Below are positions 17,098 to 25,932 of a DNA stretch of 64,000 bases, piece by piece. This DNA is from Paenibacillus wulumuqiensis (GTDB lineage Bacteria > Bacillota > Bacilli > Paenibacillales > Paenibacillaceae). How positions within the stretch are numbered: position 1 is the first letter of the stretch; every line of letters begins with the position of its first letter. The position numbers were made by a program, and so were the translations under genes. The stretch is from assembly GCF_000971965.1 (NCBI RefSeq), contig NZ_KQ040794.1, positions 255,150 through 319,149 on the forward strand, read 5' to 3'. The notes beneath the pieces were generated by a model. The model did no database searches. It was not told the origin of the DNA and was given only the letters and a program-made list of their open reading frames with translations.

Positions 17098-17850
17098 TTA
17101 GGATTTGATCGTAGCAACGAGGAGACCCAAATATTCCTTGAGCGCCGTGCTGGTGGAGCTCATCGCACTGCCGGAAGGTGTGAATTTGCCTGGATAGAGA
17201 GCTTCCGGCTGACTGACCCAGTAATCGGTTGGATAAGGCTCTACGGTAAGGCCGGCTCGCTGGAATTCGACCACCGAGCGAGGCATATGAAAAGCGGAAG
17301 TGATCAGAACTGGCTGTTTCCATCCTTTCTGCTCAAGCAGGGCTGCCGTGTTGGCTGCATTTTGCTCGGTATTCAGGGAACGATTCTCGGCAAATACGTC
17401 TGCTTCCGGAATACCCATGCCAATCAGCTGTCTGCGTGCAATATCCGCTTCGTTGCCGCTATCGGTAAATACCTGACCGCCGGAGAAGATAATCGGCAGA
17501 CCGGTCTGCCGGTACAATCGTACAGCCGTAATCAGCCGGTTGCCTGCCGCTCCGGACAGATTGCCCTGACCGTCCACATCCGGTGTGCCCTGAGTAGCGC
17601 CGCCGCCCAGCACGACAATTACATCGCCCTGTACGGAAGCTGGAGGGCTATAGCGCTGCTCCAGGCTGCCGATCAATGCATCCCCGACAAATCCGGTCGT
17701 CGATATGTACAGCAATATGGTCAGCCCGAGCAGTACAAGCGCTGGCTTGAGCTGACGCCGCCACAGCCAGATGGACATTGCCAGCAGCAGCAGTATAAAC
17801 AACCCCGGTGGAAGCACAAAGCTGTACAAAAATTTAATCACATATAACAA
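17098..17850 (-). CDS. YdcF/SanA-type DUF218 membrane protein
   Basis: 250 aa with a TTG start at 17850. Two N-terminal membrane segments (about residues 10-29 and 38-56) are followed by a DUF218 domain: GDVIVVLGGGA, the NRLITAVRLYRQTGLPIIFSGGQ motif, E-ADIARRQLIGMGIP and TEQNAANTAALL, then VLITSAFHMPRSVVEFQRAGL. This is the ElyC/SanA/YdcF group, linked to cell-envelope homeostasis in Enterobacteria. Biochemical activity is not established. It faces a terminator shared with the nitroreductase gene and lies 83 bases downstream of the VanZ/RDD gene on the same strand, so the two could be cotranscribed. Confidence 0.88.
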   Translation of the reverse strand: MLYVIKFLYSFVLPPGLFILLLLAMSIWLWRRQLKPALVLLGLTILLYISTTGFVGDALIGSLEQRYSPPASVQGDVIVVLGGGATQGTPDVDGQGNLSGAAGNRLITAVRLYRQTGLPIIFSGGQVFTDSGNEADIARRQLIGMGIPEADVFAENRSLNTEQNAANTAALLEQKGWKQPVLITSAFHMPRSVVEFQRAGLTVEPYPTDYWVSQPEALYPGKFTPSGSAMSSTSTALKEYLGLLVATIKS

Positions 17851-17933
17851 GGAAATCTACCGCCTTTGAGAAAGAATGGACTTGAGCACTGCATGATGTA
17901 CCGTTCAGTGCATACATAACTGGCTGTATTGTA

Positions 17934-19154
17934 TCATGACCGCGGCGGTATATCATCGGGCGGAGGGTCCGATATCCCGGTTACTGCTGACGGAGCCGGG
18001 TGGTCTTCAGGAAGCCCGGATTCGGAATAAGACGAGGCTTCCATTTCATCTTCAAGCACCGGCCAGGTGATCCGGTGGGACGTATGACTGATTTTTTCAT
18101 AGAACAGAAGGGAACCTTTATGGAAAAATCGGGTGACCAGATGAATAAAGAATCCGGCATTCATCACGAACAGTATCAGCAGATAGATGACAGCCTCCAC
18201 GCTTGAAGGTGACCCGTTGGCAAAAGGGGCATTCAGCAAAAGATTCAATCCGAAAAATCCCCAATATAACAATCCATAGCGAATCAACAGGGCAGAGAAA
18301 GTGATCCTGCACTTCGGCTGATCAGTGAGCACCAGATGAATGCGTACAATCCATTTGCCCAGGGTGACGCCGTTGGTCATATAGGGTAGCAGCATAAAAT
18401 ACAGCCCGCTGGATACCCAGAACGCCAGAGGTACACGCATTGCTGTTAGCAGGGAGAACAGTACCGACCAGACCATCATATCCATCATAAAAGCAAGCCC
18501 GCGCCGGGTGTAGGTCACTCTCCGCCGTGAACGGTCAAGCTGCCGGTCCATCTGCTGCGCGTCCGGCAGCCGTTCCGAGATCCAGGCAGCCATCAGGAAG
18601 CCGATCATGCCGCCAAACGTATTGCAGATCAGATCATCCACATCAAAGATCCGGTAGGCATTATCGTAAATGCCGAGAATACCGGTCAGCTGAATCCATT
18701 CAAATGAAAGCGACAGTAAAAAGGACAGAATGAGCGCCGATAGCCAGCCCCGATGAAAGTAATACCGCAGAAACATCCCGAATGGTACGGTCAGCAGCAC
18801 ATTGAATACTACCTGCAAAAAGGCACGTTCCTTGAAAATATGCATATACGTCGATGGATCATGCAGCGATACCGAAGTTTCCTTTAGAAAATCGCTTACG
18901 AATTGAAAAGGTACCAGCTGCAAATTCCCGTTGACAAGCGGCAGATTATGCCGGGACGCCGGAAATGGTAAAATAACAAGGAAGTAGGCGTTCATCAGAT
19001 ACAGCAGTAGCGCATACAGCGTGATCGCCCGGACGATATTAATATAGCCGTATTGTCGGTACTGATAGACGAGAAAAGGAAAGGTGAATACCGCTGCAGC
19101 CAGCGGAAAAGCCAGAAAAGCATATAGTACGGGTAACAGATATGCGTCGTACAT
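17934..19154 (-). CDS. VanZ-like plus RDD domain membrane protein
   Basis: 406 aa with CTGGAGG before the ATG. The N-terminal half is a VanZ-like domain of about five membrane segments (YALLLYLMNAYFLVILPFPAS, VVFNVLLTVPFGMFLRYYF, LSFLLSLSFEWIQLTGI and the DVDDLICNTFGGMIGF motif). The C-terminal half is an RDD domain (RRGLAFMMDMMVWSVLF, then VTLGKWIVRIHLV). VanZ proteins are associated with low-level glycopeptide and lipopeptide resistance; RDD function is mostly unknown. The fusion is common in Bacillales. The tail is acidic and proline-rich. A two-component system is divergent, 90 bases away. Confidence 0.88.
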   Translation of the reverse strand: MYDAYLLPVLYAFLAFPLAAAVFTFPFLVYQYRQYGYINIVRAITLYALLLYLMNAYFLVILPFPASRHNLPLVNGNLQLVPFQFVSDFLKETSVSLHDPSTYMHIFKERAFLQVVFNVLLTVPFGMFLRYYFHRGWLSALILSFLLSLSFEWIQLTGILGIYDNAYRIFDVDDLICNTFGGMIGFLMAAWISERLPDAQQMDRQLDRSRRRVTYTRRGLAFMMDMMVWSVLFSLLTAMRVPLAFWVSSGLYFMLLPYMTNGVTLGKWIVRIHLVLTDQPKCRITFSALLIRYGLLYWGFFGLNLLLNAPFANGSPSSVEAVIYLLILFVMNAGFFIHLVTRFFHKGSLLFYEKISHTSHRITWPVLEDEMEASSYSESGLPEDHPAPSAVTGISDPPPDDIPPRS

Positions 19155-19244
19155 TGTATACCAGGCCTCCAGAATGACAGTTATATGGGCGGTAAAAATA
19201 CATAATACATTTTTGGAATCTTATTATTTAAGGAGGAATACCTT

Positions 19245-19979
19245 ATGAATGAAAGCAGCCCGGCCTTATCTGCCCGCAGCATCGTTATTATAGATGACGA
19301 ACCGGATATCACGGACTTGCTAACAACCGTACTGCACAAAGAAGGCTTCCGCCATATTCATATTGCGCATACAGGATGGGATGGTATCCGGTTATGCCGG
19401 GAGCGACAGCCGGATATTATCATACTGGATATCATGCTGCCGGATCAGGACGGATTTGCGATCTGTCAGCAGCTGCGGCAGTTTACGCATGTGCCGATCT
19501 TTTTCCTTTCTGCCAAAAATGAAGATATGGACAAGATCATCGGTCTGGGCATCGGAGGAGACGATTATATTACCAAGCCATTCAGCCCCAGGGAACTGGC
19601 TTACCGGATCAAGGCACGCTTCCGGCGTGATCTGATGCTGTCCGGCACAATCATGGAGCAGCGACCGGTGTATGAGTATGGAAATATCCGCATTGATGAA
19701 AACAAGGGCGAAGTCATCCGTGATTCCGTGCCTGTAAGTTTGACGGCTAAAGAGTACAAATTGTTACTTGTATTCGCTGCCCATCCCGATCAAATATTCA
19801 GCAAACAGCAGTTGTACAAAAAAGTATGGGAAGAAGACTATATGGGTAGTGATAATGCGATCATGGTACATATAAGGCACTTACGTGAGAAACTGGAAGA
19901 AGATCCGTCCAATCCTCAGCGTCTGCTTACCATACGTGGACTTGGGTACAAATGGAGTTCCCGGAGCAGGGAATCATGA
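19245..19979 (+). CDS. OmpR/PhoB-family response regulator
   Basis: 244 aa with AAGGAGG before the ATG. The receiver domain (residues about 12-125) has the acidic pair IIDDEPD, phosphoacceptor Asp62 in IILDIMLPDQDG, and the conserved Lys in DDYITKPFSPREL. The C-terminal winged-helix DNA-binding domain includes LTAKEYKLLLVFAAHPDQIFSKQQLYKKVW and VMVHIRHLREKLEEDP-like segments. It is followed with a 4-base ATGA overlap by its sensor kinase. The BcrA/LanF-type transporter operon downstream is its likely target, as in many antimicrobial-peptide sensing systems. Confidence 0.95.
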   Translation: MNESSPALSARSIVIIDDEPDITDLLTTVLHKEGFRHIHIAHTGWDGIRLCRERQPDIIILDIMLPDQDGFAICQQLRQFTHVPIFFLSAKNEDMDKIIGLGIGGDDYITKPFSPRELAYRIKARFRRDLMLSGTIMEQRPVYEYGNIRIDENKGEVIRDSVPVSLTAKEYKLLLVFAAHPDQIFSKQQLYKKVWEEDYMGSDNAIMVHIRHLREKLEEDPSNPQRLLTIRGLGYKWSSRSRES

Positions 19980-21397
19980 AATGGAAGATTACTTCATTAT
20001 ACGTCGGTTCGTATATCGTTTTACTTGGTCTGTTTTTAATTATGTATACAGCAGCTGTTTTTTATTTTGTGGATCATGGCAGCCGTTTCAGCCCGGTCAA
20101 AATGACGCTGGATTTTCAGCAGTATATTGGCGCGGATAGTCAGAATCAGCCGGTTATCCAACAGGCCGGTATCGAGCTGCTCAAACAGCATAATGCCTGG
20201 ATTCAGTTGCTTGATGAGAATGGAACGGAAATCACTGCCTGGAACAAGCCGGCTGATGCACCAGCACATTATACGCCAAGCCGGCTTGTGTTTATCAATA
20301 AATTTTCTGTGAATGGATCAACGATTTTCACCGGAGTGAAGGAATGGAAAAATAGGGAGTGGAGTTATCTGATCGCTTTTCCGGAAACCCAGGTGAGCAA
20401 GTATCCGATCAACTATGAACCCCGTTATATGTTCAACAGTTTGTTCACTATTTTTATTGTACTGGTAATTTCAATTCTGTTGATCGGTTATCTGTTTGGC
20501 AGTCTGCTGAGCCGCCCTATGTGGAAGCTGATTCAGGGAATCACCCGACTGTCCCTGCGTGACTACAGTGTTCGTTATCATACAAAAGGGCTGTATCACA
20601 ATGTATATGAGAGCCTGAATACATTATCCGACAAGCTGCAGGATTATGAGCGTGAGCAGCAGCAGATGGAGACGATGCGGGAAGAGTGGATTGCCAATTT
20701 GTATCATGATCTGAAGACGCCGCTCTCCTCTATTCAGGGGTATGCCGAGCTGATGAACGACTCCGGTGTATCCATCAATATGGAGGAACGGGTTAAATAC
20801 AGCGGTATTATCGCTCAAAATGCTACCCAGCTGGAAGGGCTGCTGGATGACCTAAAGCTCACCTATCGGCTGAAAAATAATATTCTTCCTCTGACAATGC
20901 ATGATGAGGACCTGGCAGAAGTGATCCGAGAGACCGTTATCCAGCTGCTGAATACCCCGGTCTATATGGAGCGTGAGATCCACCTGGAAATAGAAGAAGA
21001 ACCTCTCCATATGATGCTGGATCATAAGTGGATGCAGCGTGCTCTGAATAATCTGATCCTGAATGCACTGGTGCATAATCCACCTGCCACGGTGATTCGC
21101 ATTGAAGTGTCCGATCATCATCAGCATATTGAGGTGCAGATCAGGGATAATGGTAAAGGAATCGACAGTGAAGAGCAGGAGCGTCTGTTTGAACGTCATT
21201 ACCGGGTAACCGATGCTGCTCAGCCGACATCGGGCTCGGGACTCGGCTTGACCATTGCCCGGCAAATTGTCGAAGCACACGGGGGAAGCATTACTTTGCA
21301 GAGTACATTGGGTCAGGGAACCGTCGTCACCTTACTATTCCCCCGCAATTACTCCATCCAGGCGAATTTCGTTAAAAAAAGCAGGGATTATTGCTAA
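19976..21397 (+). CDS. Sensor histidine kinase of the upstream response regulator
   Basis: 473 aa from the ATG at 19976, which overlaps the regulator stop codon (ATGA); an in-frame ATG at 19952 lies inside the regulator gene. Two membrane segments (about residues 7-28 and 147-170) enclose an extracellular sensor of about 115 residues. Then come HAMP, the HisKA motif NLYHDLKTPLSSIQGYAELM with its phospho-acceptor His, and HATPase motifs (N-box NNLILNALVHNP, G1 IRDNGKGID, G2 TSGSGLGLTIARQIVEAHGG). The sizeable extracellular domain differs from the short-loop BceS type and fits a ligand-sensing kinase such as NisK/SpaK or other EnvZ-like kinases. Confidence 0.94.
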   Translation: MKWKITSLYVGSYIVLLGLFLIMYTAAVFYFVDHGSRFSPVKMTLDFQQYIGADSQNQPVIQQAGIELLKQHNAWIQLLDENGTEITAWNKPADAPAHYTPSRLVFINKFSVNGSTIFTGVKEWKNREWSYLIAFPETQVSKYPINYEPRYMFNSLFTIFIVLVISILLIGYLFGSLLSRPMWKLIQGITRLSLRDYSVRYHTKGLYHNVYESLNTLSDKLQDYEREQQQMETMREEWIANLYHDLKTPLSSIQGYAELMNDSGVSINMEERVKYSGIIAQNATQLEGLLDDLKLTYRLKNNILPLTMHDEDLAEVIRETVIQLLNTPVYMEREIHLEIEEEPLHMMLDHKWMQRALNNLILNALVHNPPATVIRIEVSDHHQHIEVQIRDNGKGIDSEEQERLFERHYRVTDAAQPTSGSGLGLTIARQIVEAHGGSITLQSTLGQGTVVTLLFPRNYSIQANFVKKSRDYC

Positions 21398-21510
21398 AGC
21401 CGCTTGATGCATGTGCCCGGTAAACGATCATTATACTCACTTCAGGCAGAAGGAATATGATGCAGCGAGATTATAAATAGACAAACAGCAATGAGAGATT
21501 ATTGCTGACC

Positions 21511-21542
21511 CAAGCGGATGCCCACTCCAAGGCATCCGCTTG
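21511..21542 (+). terminator. Hairpin after the two-component system
   Basis: CAAGCGGATGCC (21511-21522) is a perfect complement of GGCATCCGCTTG (21531-21542), but it is followed by only a weak T stretch. It could be a terminator or attenuator between the sensor genes and the transporter genes. Confidence 0.65.
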
Positions 21543-21587
21543 TTTGGCTTAAGCCAAACTTAAGGTAATTGCAGCAGCCCGCTTAAG
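21542..21587. promoter_or_regulatory. Palindrome and phased CTTAAG motifs upstream of the ABC transporter
   Basis: GTTTGGCTTAAGCCAAAC (21542-21559) is a perfect 18-bp palindrome. CTTAAG recurs at 21548, 21559 and 21582, that is at spacings of 11 and 23 bases (one and about two helical turns). A TATACT (21598-21603) follows. This layout resembles the phased half-sites bound by OmpR-type regulators of lantibiotic immunity genes. Confidence 0.55.
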
Positions 21588-21645
21588 CTGGGGTTAGTAT
21601 ACTTTCCCGGAGAGCCAGTCATACACAGGAAATAAAGGAGCGGGA

Positions 21646-22560
21646 ATGATGAGTGAATGGATGATCGAAACCAAGGGACTGAGTAAGAAGTTCAGGAATT
21701 TTACACCGGTGGATCAGCTGCAGCTGCATGTGCGAGAGGGAGAAGTATACGGATTTCTCGGACCCAACGGAGCGGGTAAAACGACGACTATCCGCATGCT
21801 GCTTGGTTTAATCCGTCCAAGCAGCGGCAGCATTCATATATTTGACCGGGAACTATCCCGGTATAGATCGCATATTTTGAGCCAGGTTGGGGCCATGGTC
21901 GAATCGCCGTCCTATTACGGACATCTGACAGGCAGGGAGAATCTGAAGCTGACCTGTACACTGCTTCGGATTCCGGAAGCTGAGGTGGATCGTGTACTTG
22001 ATATTGTACGTCTGAGTCGTGCGCAGCATAAGCTTGCACGGACGTATTCGCTTGGTATGAAGCAGCGTCTTGGGATTGCCCAGGCGCTGCTCGGCCAGCC
22101 CAAACTGCTGATTCTGGATGAACCGACCAATGGGCTGGACCCGGCCGGGATTCAGGAAATCAGGGAATTGATCGTACAGATGCCAAGGGAGCACGGTATT
22201 ACCGTGTTTATTTCCAGTCATATTCTCAAGGAAATCGAACTTGTCGCCAACCGGGTCGGTATTATCCATACCGGCAGGCTGCTGTTTGAAGGGGAAATGT
22301 CGGAGCTAAGAGAGCAGGGCCATCCATTTATTCGGCTGCATGCCGAACCGGTGCAGCAGACGATCGATTACTTGCATACATGGGGATACCCGGTGGAAGC
22401 GGTCGATCATGGGATGAACATCAAGGCTGACCCTGCAGAAGCTTCTGTAATTAATCGGAGGCTGATCATGAATCATGTGGATGTCTCGCATCTCAGCATA
22501 GGAGGGCGTTCGCTGGAGGATGTCTTTTTGGAAATGACAAAGGGGGCCGACAGTCTGTGA
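21646..22560 (+). CDS. ABC transporter ATP-binding protein, LanF/BcrA immunity type
   Basis: 304 aa (the ATG at 21649 is an equally good start behind AAAGGAG). Walker A is GPNGAGKTT, Walker B is LLILDEPTNGLDP, and the signature is the variant YSLGMKQRLGIA typical of BcrA/LanF ATPases, with the H-loop in FISSHILKE. This subfamily drives export or removal of membrane-acting peptides (bacitracin, lantibiotics) with two small ABC-2 permeases, exactly as found downstream here. The permease gene starts at its stop codon (TGATG). The CTTAAG motifs upstream and the two-component system suggest induction by an external peptide. No precursor peptide or modification enzyme is nearby. Confidence 0.93.
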   Translation: MMSEWMIETKGLSKKFRNFTPVDQLQLHVREGEVYGFLGPNGAGKTTTIRMLLGLIRPSSGSIHIFDRELSRYRSHILSQVGAMVESPSYYGHLTGRENLKLTCTLLRIPEAEVDRVLDIVRLSRAQHKLARTYSLGMKQRLGIAQALLGQPKLLILDEPTNGLDPAGIQEIRELIVQMPREHGITVFISSHILKEIELVANRVGIIHTGRLLFEGEMSELREQGHPFIRLHAEPVQQTIDYLHTWGYPVEAVDHGMNIKADPAEASVINRRLIMNHVDVSHLSIGGRSLEDVFLEMTKGADSL

Positions 22561-23288
22561 TGTTGTTGAGAGTACTGCAGACCGAATGGGCCAAGCAGCG
22601 GCGCAGTCTGCTGCCGTGGCTTGTCATTGGCGGACCGCTGATTTTTGCCGGGATGATGTGGGTCGACCTTTATCTGAGATACAGCTATTTGAGCGGCAGG
22701 CATCCGGAGCTGACTCCATGGGAGCTGTTGATGCAGGAGGGATTTATGCTGTGGGGCCTTTTTTATCCGATTGGGATTACGATAATCGCGGCGCTGGTGC
22801 ATTATCGGGAATATCATGATCATGGATGGAAGCATCTGCTGGCTCTTCCGGTGACCCGATCATCTGTATATACCGCCAAATGGCTCTTGATCTGGCTGTT
22901 GTCCTGCGTGACCGTCATACTGCTGCTTGTTTGTCTGTATGCGACCGGCCGGATTTTGCAATTTCCAGAACATTTTCCGCTGGGGCAGTATGTGTTGTAC
23001 GGAATCAATCTGTGCATTGCGGCGCTGGGTGTGACCAGTCTGCAGCACTGGCTGAGCTCCAGGCTGTCCAATTCGCTGTATGCGATTGCGATTGGACTGT
23101 CCGGCAGCATCGGCGCATTATTTCTCGCCCAATCCGAGATTACGAGGTTCGTTCCGTATGCTTCGGCATTGTTCGCCATGACGGTACATAATGAGGATCA
23201 GTGGCTGACTATTGTCACAGGATTGATCGCAGGGCCAGTACTGTTGTTGGTCGGTATGGCAGAGTTCCGGCAGCGGGATATCAGTTGA
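22560..23288 (+). CDS. ABC-2 permease, LanE/MutE-like
   Basis: 242 aa from the ATG at 22560, which overlaps the stop of the ATPase gene; a GTG directly upstream is also possible. It has about six membrane segments (LLPWLVIGGPLIFAGMMWVD, LWGLFYPIGITIIAALVHYREY, WLLIWLLSCVTVILLLVCLYA, LYGINLCIAALGVTSLQHWL, LYAIAIGLSGSIGALFLA, IVTGLIAGPVLLLVGMAEF). The short MLLRVLQTEWAKQRRS start and the HDHGWKHLLALPVTRSSVYTAKW loop are typical of the lantibiotic-immunity permease family. It probably forms a heterodimeric channel with the next permease. Confidence 0.88.
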   Translation: MLLRVLQTEWAKQRRSLLPWLVIGGPLIFAGMMWVDLYLRYSYLSGRHPELTPWELLMQEGFMLWGLFYPIGITIIAALVHYREYHDHGWKHLLALPVTRSSVYTAKWLLIWLLSCVTVILLLVCLYATGRILQFPEHFPLGQYVLYGINLCIAALGVTSLQHWLSSRLSNSLYAIAIGLSGSIGALFLAQSEITRFVPYASALFAMTVHNEDQWLTIVTGLIAGPVLLLVGMAEFRQRDIS

Positions 23289-23301
23289 AGGAGGCGGAAG
23301 T

Positions 23302-24033
23302 ATGATACGATTATTTCGCTATGAATTACAGAAGCTGAAGCGGACCCGGTTGATTGGGCTGATTACGATTGCTCCGCTGTTTATGGTATTTCAGGGAGTA
23401 CAGAACTTTATCCGTTATCAGCAGATATGGACGCGCGAAGCATGGGAAGTCATTATGGAGCAGACGTTTATTTTTTATCCATCCTTTTTGCATCCGTTAT
23501 TGATAGCGGTCATTATGGCGATGGTAGCACGTATCGATCATGTACAGGGGGGCTGGAAATACCTGCTGGCCCGTCCGGTAGCCAGGCATCACGTATATAT
23601 GGCCAAGCTGGCTGCAGGCGTGCTCTATATTTTGATCAGCATGCTGATTTTTGGATGCAGCATTATACTGGGAGGGCTGCTGGCAGGAGCAGGCAGTCAT
23701 ATTCCGTATGGCGAAGTCGCCTGGAAACTGGCAAGCTGTTTCCTTGTATCACTGCCGATTATTCTGATTCAATATGAACTGAGCATACGGTTTAATCATG
23801 TTGGTGTGCCGCTGGCGGTAGGTATTGTCATGAGTGTACCTTCGATTTTTGCAGCCAATGCCGAGCGGCTCTGGATTCTCGACCCGTGGACTTATCCGAT
23901 TGTATTGTCCTTGGGTTCACAGCTCGGTACAGACCCCAGGCAGCTCATCATTATGGGTATAGTCATTATCGTTGTGTCAGTGCTGATTCTGACCGGAGGA
24001 TTGCTGGGCTTCCGGCGCAGAGATATTTTATAA
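23302..24033 (+). CDS. ABC-2 permease, LanG/MutG-like
   Basis: 243 aa, 13 bases after the first permease, with AGGAGG before the ATG. It has the same plan as its neighbour: a short cytoplasmic IRLFRYELQKLKRTR start, about six membrane segments, and the HVQGGWKYLLARPVARHHVYMAKL loop, ending in GGLLGFRRRDIL (compare EFRQRDIS in the first permease). The shared end and loop suggest an ancient duplication. It is the last gene of the three-gene transporter unit and ends before a terminator. Confidence 0.88.
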   Translation: MIRLFRYELQKLKRTRLIGLITIAPLFMVFQGVQNFIRYQQIWTREAWEVIMEQTFIFYPSFLHPLLIAVIMAMVARIDHVQGGWKYLLARPVARHHVYMAKLAAGVLYILISMLIFGCSIILGGLLAGAGSHIPYGEVAWKLASCFLVSLPIILIQYELSIRFNHVGVPLAVGIVMSVPSIFAANAERLWILDPWTYPIVLSLGSQLGTDPRQLIIMGIVIIVVSVLILTGGLLGFRRRDIL

Positions 24034-24091
24034 AAAGCAGTCACAGTAACGACCATGACCGGTAATTGCAGCCTGATTATCCATATACAAA

Positions 24092-24135
24092 AAAACCGCC
24101 TGTCTATCCTATACAAACGGAAGACAGGCGGGTTT
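24092..24135. terminator. Bidirectional terminator between permease genes
   Basis: AAACCGCCTGTCT-type left arm (from 24093) pairs with AGACAGGCGGGTTT (24122-24135), with one bulged G. The A tract at 24088-24095 gives a strong T tract for the minus-strand amino acid permease gene. Confidence 0.85.
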
Positions 24136-24183
24136 GATTCTGTAGAGTGGCATTTCTAATTGTAGCGTATCTGTAATTGTGGA

Positions 24184-25530
24184 TCAGGTCGTGCGGCGGA
24201 ACTTGAACAGTGAGCTGATGAACAGGATAATCAGGAAAATGACGCAGGCGCCAATACTGATCCGGTTGCTCGCGTCAAACAGGAACAGTATGGCAATCAC
24301 GGCCAGACAGATTGCCGTCAGTCCAGAGATATACGGATATCCCCAGATGCGGAAAGAAGGCTGTACCGGATAGCTCTTGCGCAGCTTGAGCTGGGACAGA
24401 CAGATGCTGATCCAGACGAGCAGCACGACAAAGCCGGGTACTGCAATCAGAATGCCGAATACCTGATCCTGAGCAACATAAGCGAGCCATGAACCGAGCA
24501 GCAGCACAACAGCGCACAGGATGAGACTGTTTACAGGTACACCGCGGCTTGATGTTTTGGCCAGCATAGCCGGTGCTTCATTGTTGATTGCCATGGAATG
24601 CAGCATCCGGGTTGCTCCGTAAATACCCGAGTTGGCTGCCGACAATACAGCAGTAATAAGAATAAAGTTCATAATATGAGCAGCACCCTGCAAACCTGCA
24701 GCGGTCAGCACCTGTACAAACGGGCTGCTCTGATCACTCAGCTGATTCCATGGAATCAGGCCGCAGATGATCAGGATCGGCAGAGTATAGAACAGCACGA
24801 CCCGCAAAATAAAGCTTTTTACAATTTTAGGAAGCACTTTATCTGCGTCAGGAGTCTCGGTGAGTGTTAGTCCGATCAGTTCGGAACCCCCGTAGGAAAA
24901 AGTGACGACGAGCAGCGCCGACAAAATCGCCATCCAGCCGTTGGGCAGGAATCCGCCATGAGCCGTAAAGTTGCTCAGATAAGGAGCAGCACCGCTGCCA
25001 GGGATGATACCGAACAGCAGACAGCCACCAAGTACGATAAAGATAATAATCATGGCAATCTTGATGCCGGCAAGCCAGAATTCCAGCTCACCGAGCCGTC
25101 CGACGCTCATCGTATTGACGAGCAAAATAAAGGCGGCACTGGCGAGACTAAGTGCCCACAGCGGTACATCTGGGAACCAGAACTGCAAAAAGCTACCGGC
25201 GACAATCACTTCAATCACGCATACGGCAAGCCACATAAAGCAGTACAGCCAACCGACGATAAAAGCCAGCCGCTGGCCATAGGCCAGAGATATGAAGTCC
25301 TTCATATTTTTGTTTGGATAGACGGTAGCCATCTCTGCGATTGCTCCCATAACGACAAGCAGGAGCAAACCTGCGAAAACATAAGAAATGACGACGCCGG
25401 GTCCTGCAAGGTTGATGGTCTCGGAACTGCCTTTGAAGATCCCTGTTCCGATTACACCGCCCATTGCCATAAATGTAATATGCCGTGGACGGAGCTTTTT
25501 CTGTAATGTTGCTTCTTCATTTGCTTTCAA
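24184..25530 (-). CDS. APC-family amino acid permease
   Basis: 448 aa, TTG start at 25530 nine bases after AGGAGG. It is a 12-segment secondary transporter of the amino acid-polyamine-organocation superfamily, AAT group: LRPRHITFMAMGGVIGTGIF in TM1, GPGVVISYVFAGLLLLVVMGAIAEMA, FSYGGSELIGLTLTET in TM6, and a C-terminus ending in basic residues. The AAT group carries amino acids in symport with protons; the substrate cannot be told from this sequence. It is monocistronic, with a shared terminator behind it. Confidence 0.92.
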   Translation of the reverse strand: MKANEEATLQKKLRPRHITFMAMGGVIGTGIFKGSSETINLAGPGVVISYVFAGLLLLVVMGAIAEMATVYPNKNMKDFISLAYGQRLAFIVGWLYCFMWLAVCVIEVIVAGSFLQFWFPDVPLWALSLASAAFILLVNTMSVGRLGELEFWLAGIKIAMIIIFIVLGGCLLFGIIPGSGAAPYLSNFTAHGGFLPNGWMAILSALLVVTFSYGGSELIGLTLTETPDADKVLPKIVKSFILRVVLFYTLPILIICGLIPWNQLSDQSSPFVQVLTAAGLQGAAHIMNFILITAVLSAANSGIYGATRMLHSMAINNEAPAMLAKTSSRGVPVNSLILCAVVLLLGSWLAYVAQDQVFGILIAVPGFVVLLVWISICLSQLKLRKSYPVQPSFRIWGYPYISGLTAICLAVIAILFLFDASNRISIGACVIFLIILFISSLFKFRRTT

Positions 25531-25932
25531 GCGTAAGTCCTCCTCAGTGTGATACTGCTTTAAACCACTCCAGTGTATTTATCTATACTACCTCATAATC
25601 GGTATTTTCGGTACGAAATTCAATGCCAACTAAATATCTTTTTATAGGCATCTATCTATTCGGTAGCTACATTGGTCAGGCAAAGCAGGGAAAATGACCG
25701 GAAATACACAAAAAAGCTGCCGCTACGCATACAGTGCCGGATGAAGCGTACAGCAGATGGTCTGCTGGATTTCACCGGAAAATGCAGGGTAGGGCAGCTT
25801 GATCGTGAACATCCGGCTGGTCAACCGGACACCATATTTTTCAGAATATCATCGATAATCATCGAGTTGGCGATAGGAATCTTCACTTCGTGGTCCATAC
25901 TGTCTTTGACGGTCCGTTCGGCAGCAGCACCG
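25531..25932. other. Intergenic stretch with a short minus-strand reading frame
   Basis: This gap separates the amino acid permease start from the stop of the PstS-like gene. On the minus strand, 25898-25821 encodes a 25-codon frame starting MDHEVKIPIANSMIIDDILK, with coding-like codon choice but no ribosome site. The frame is also open further upstream into the end of the PstS-like gene, so it could be the remnant of a lost gene. No other gene is seen. Confidence 0.35.
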
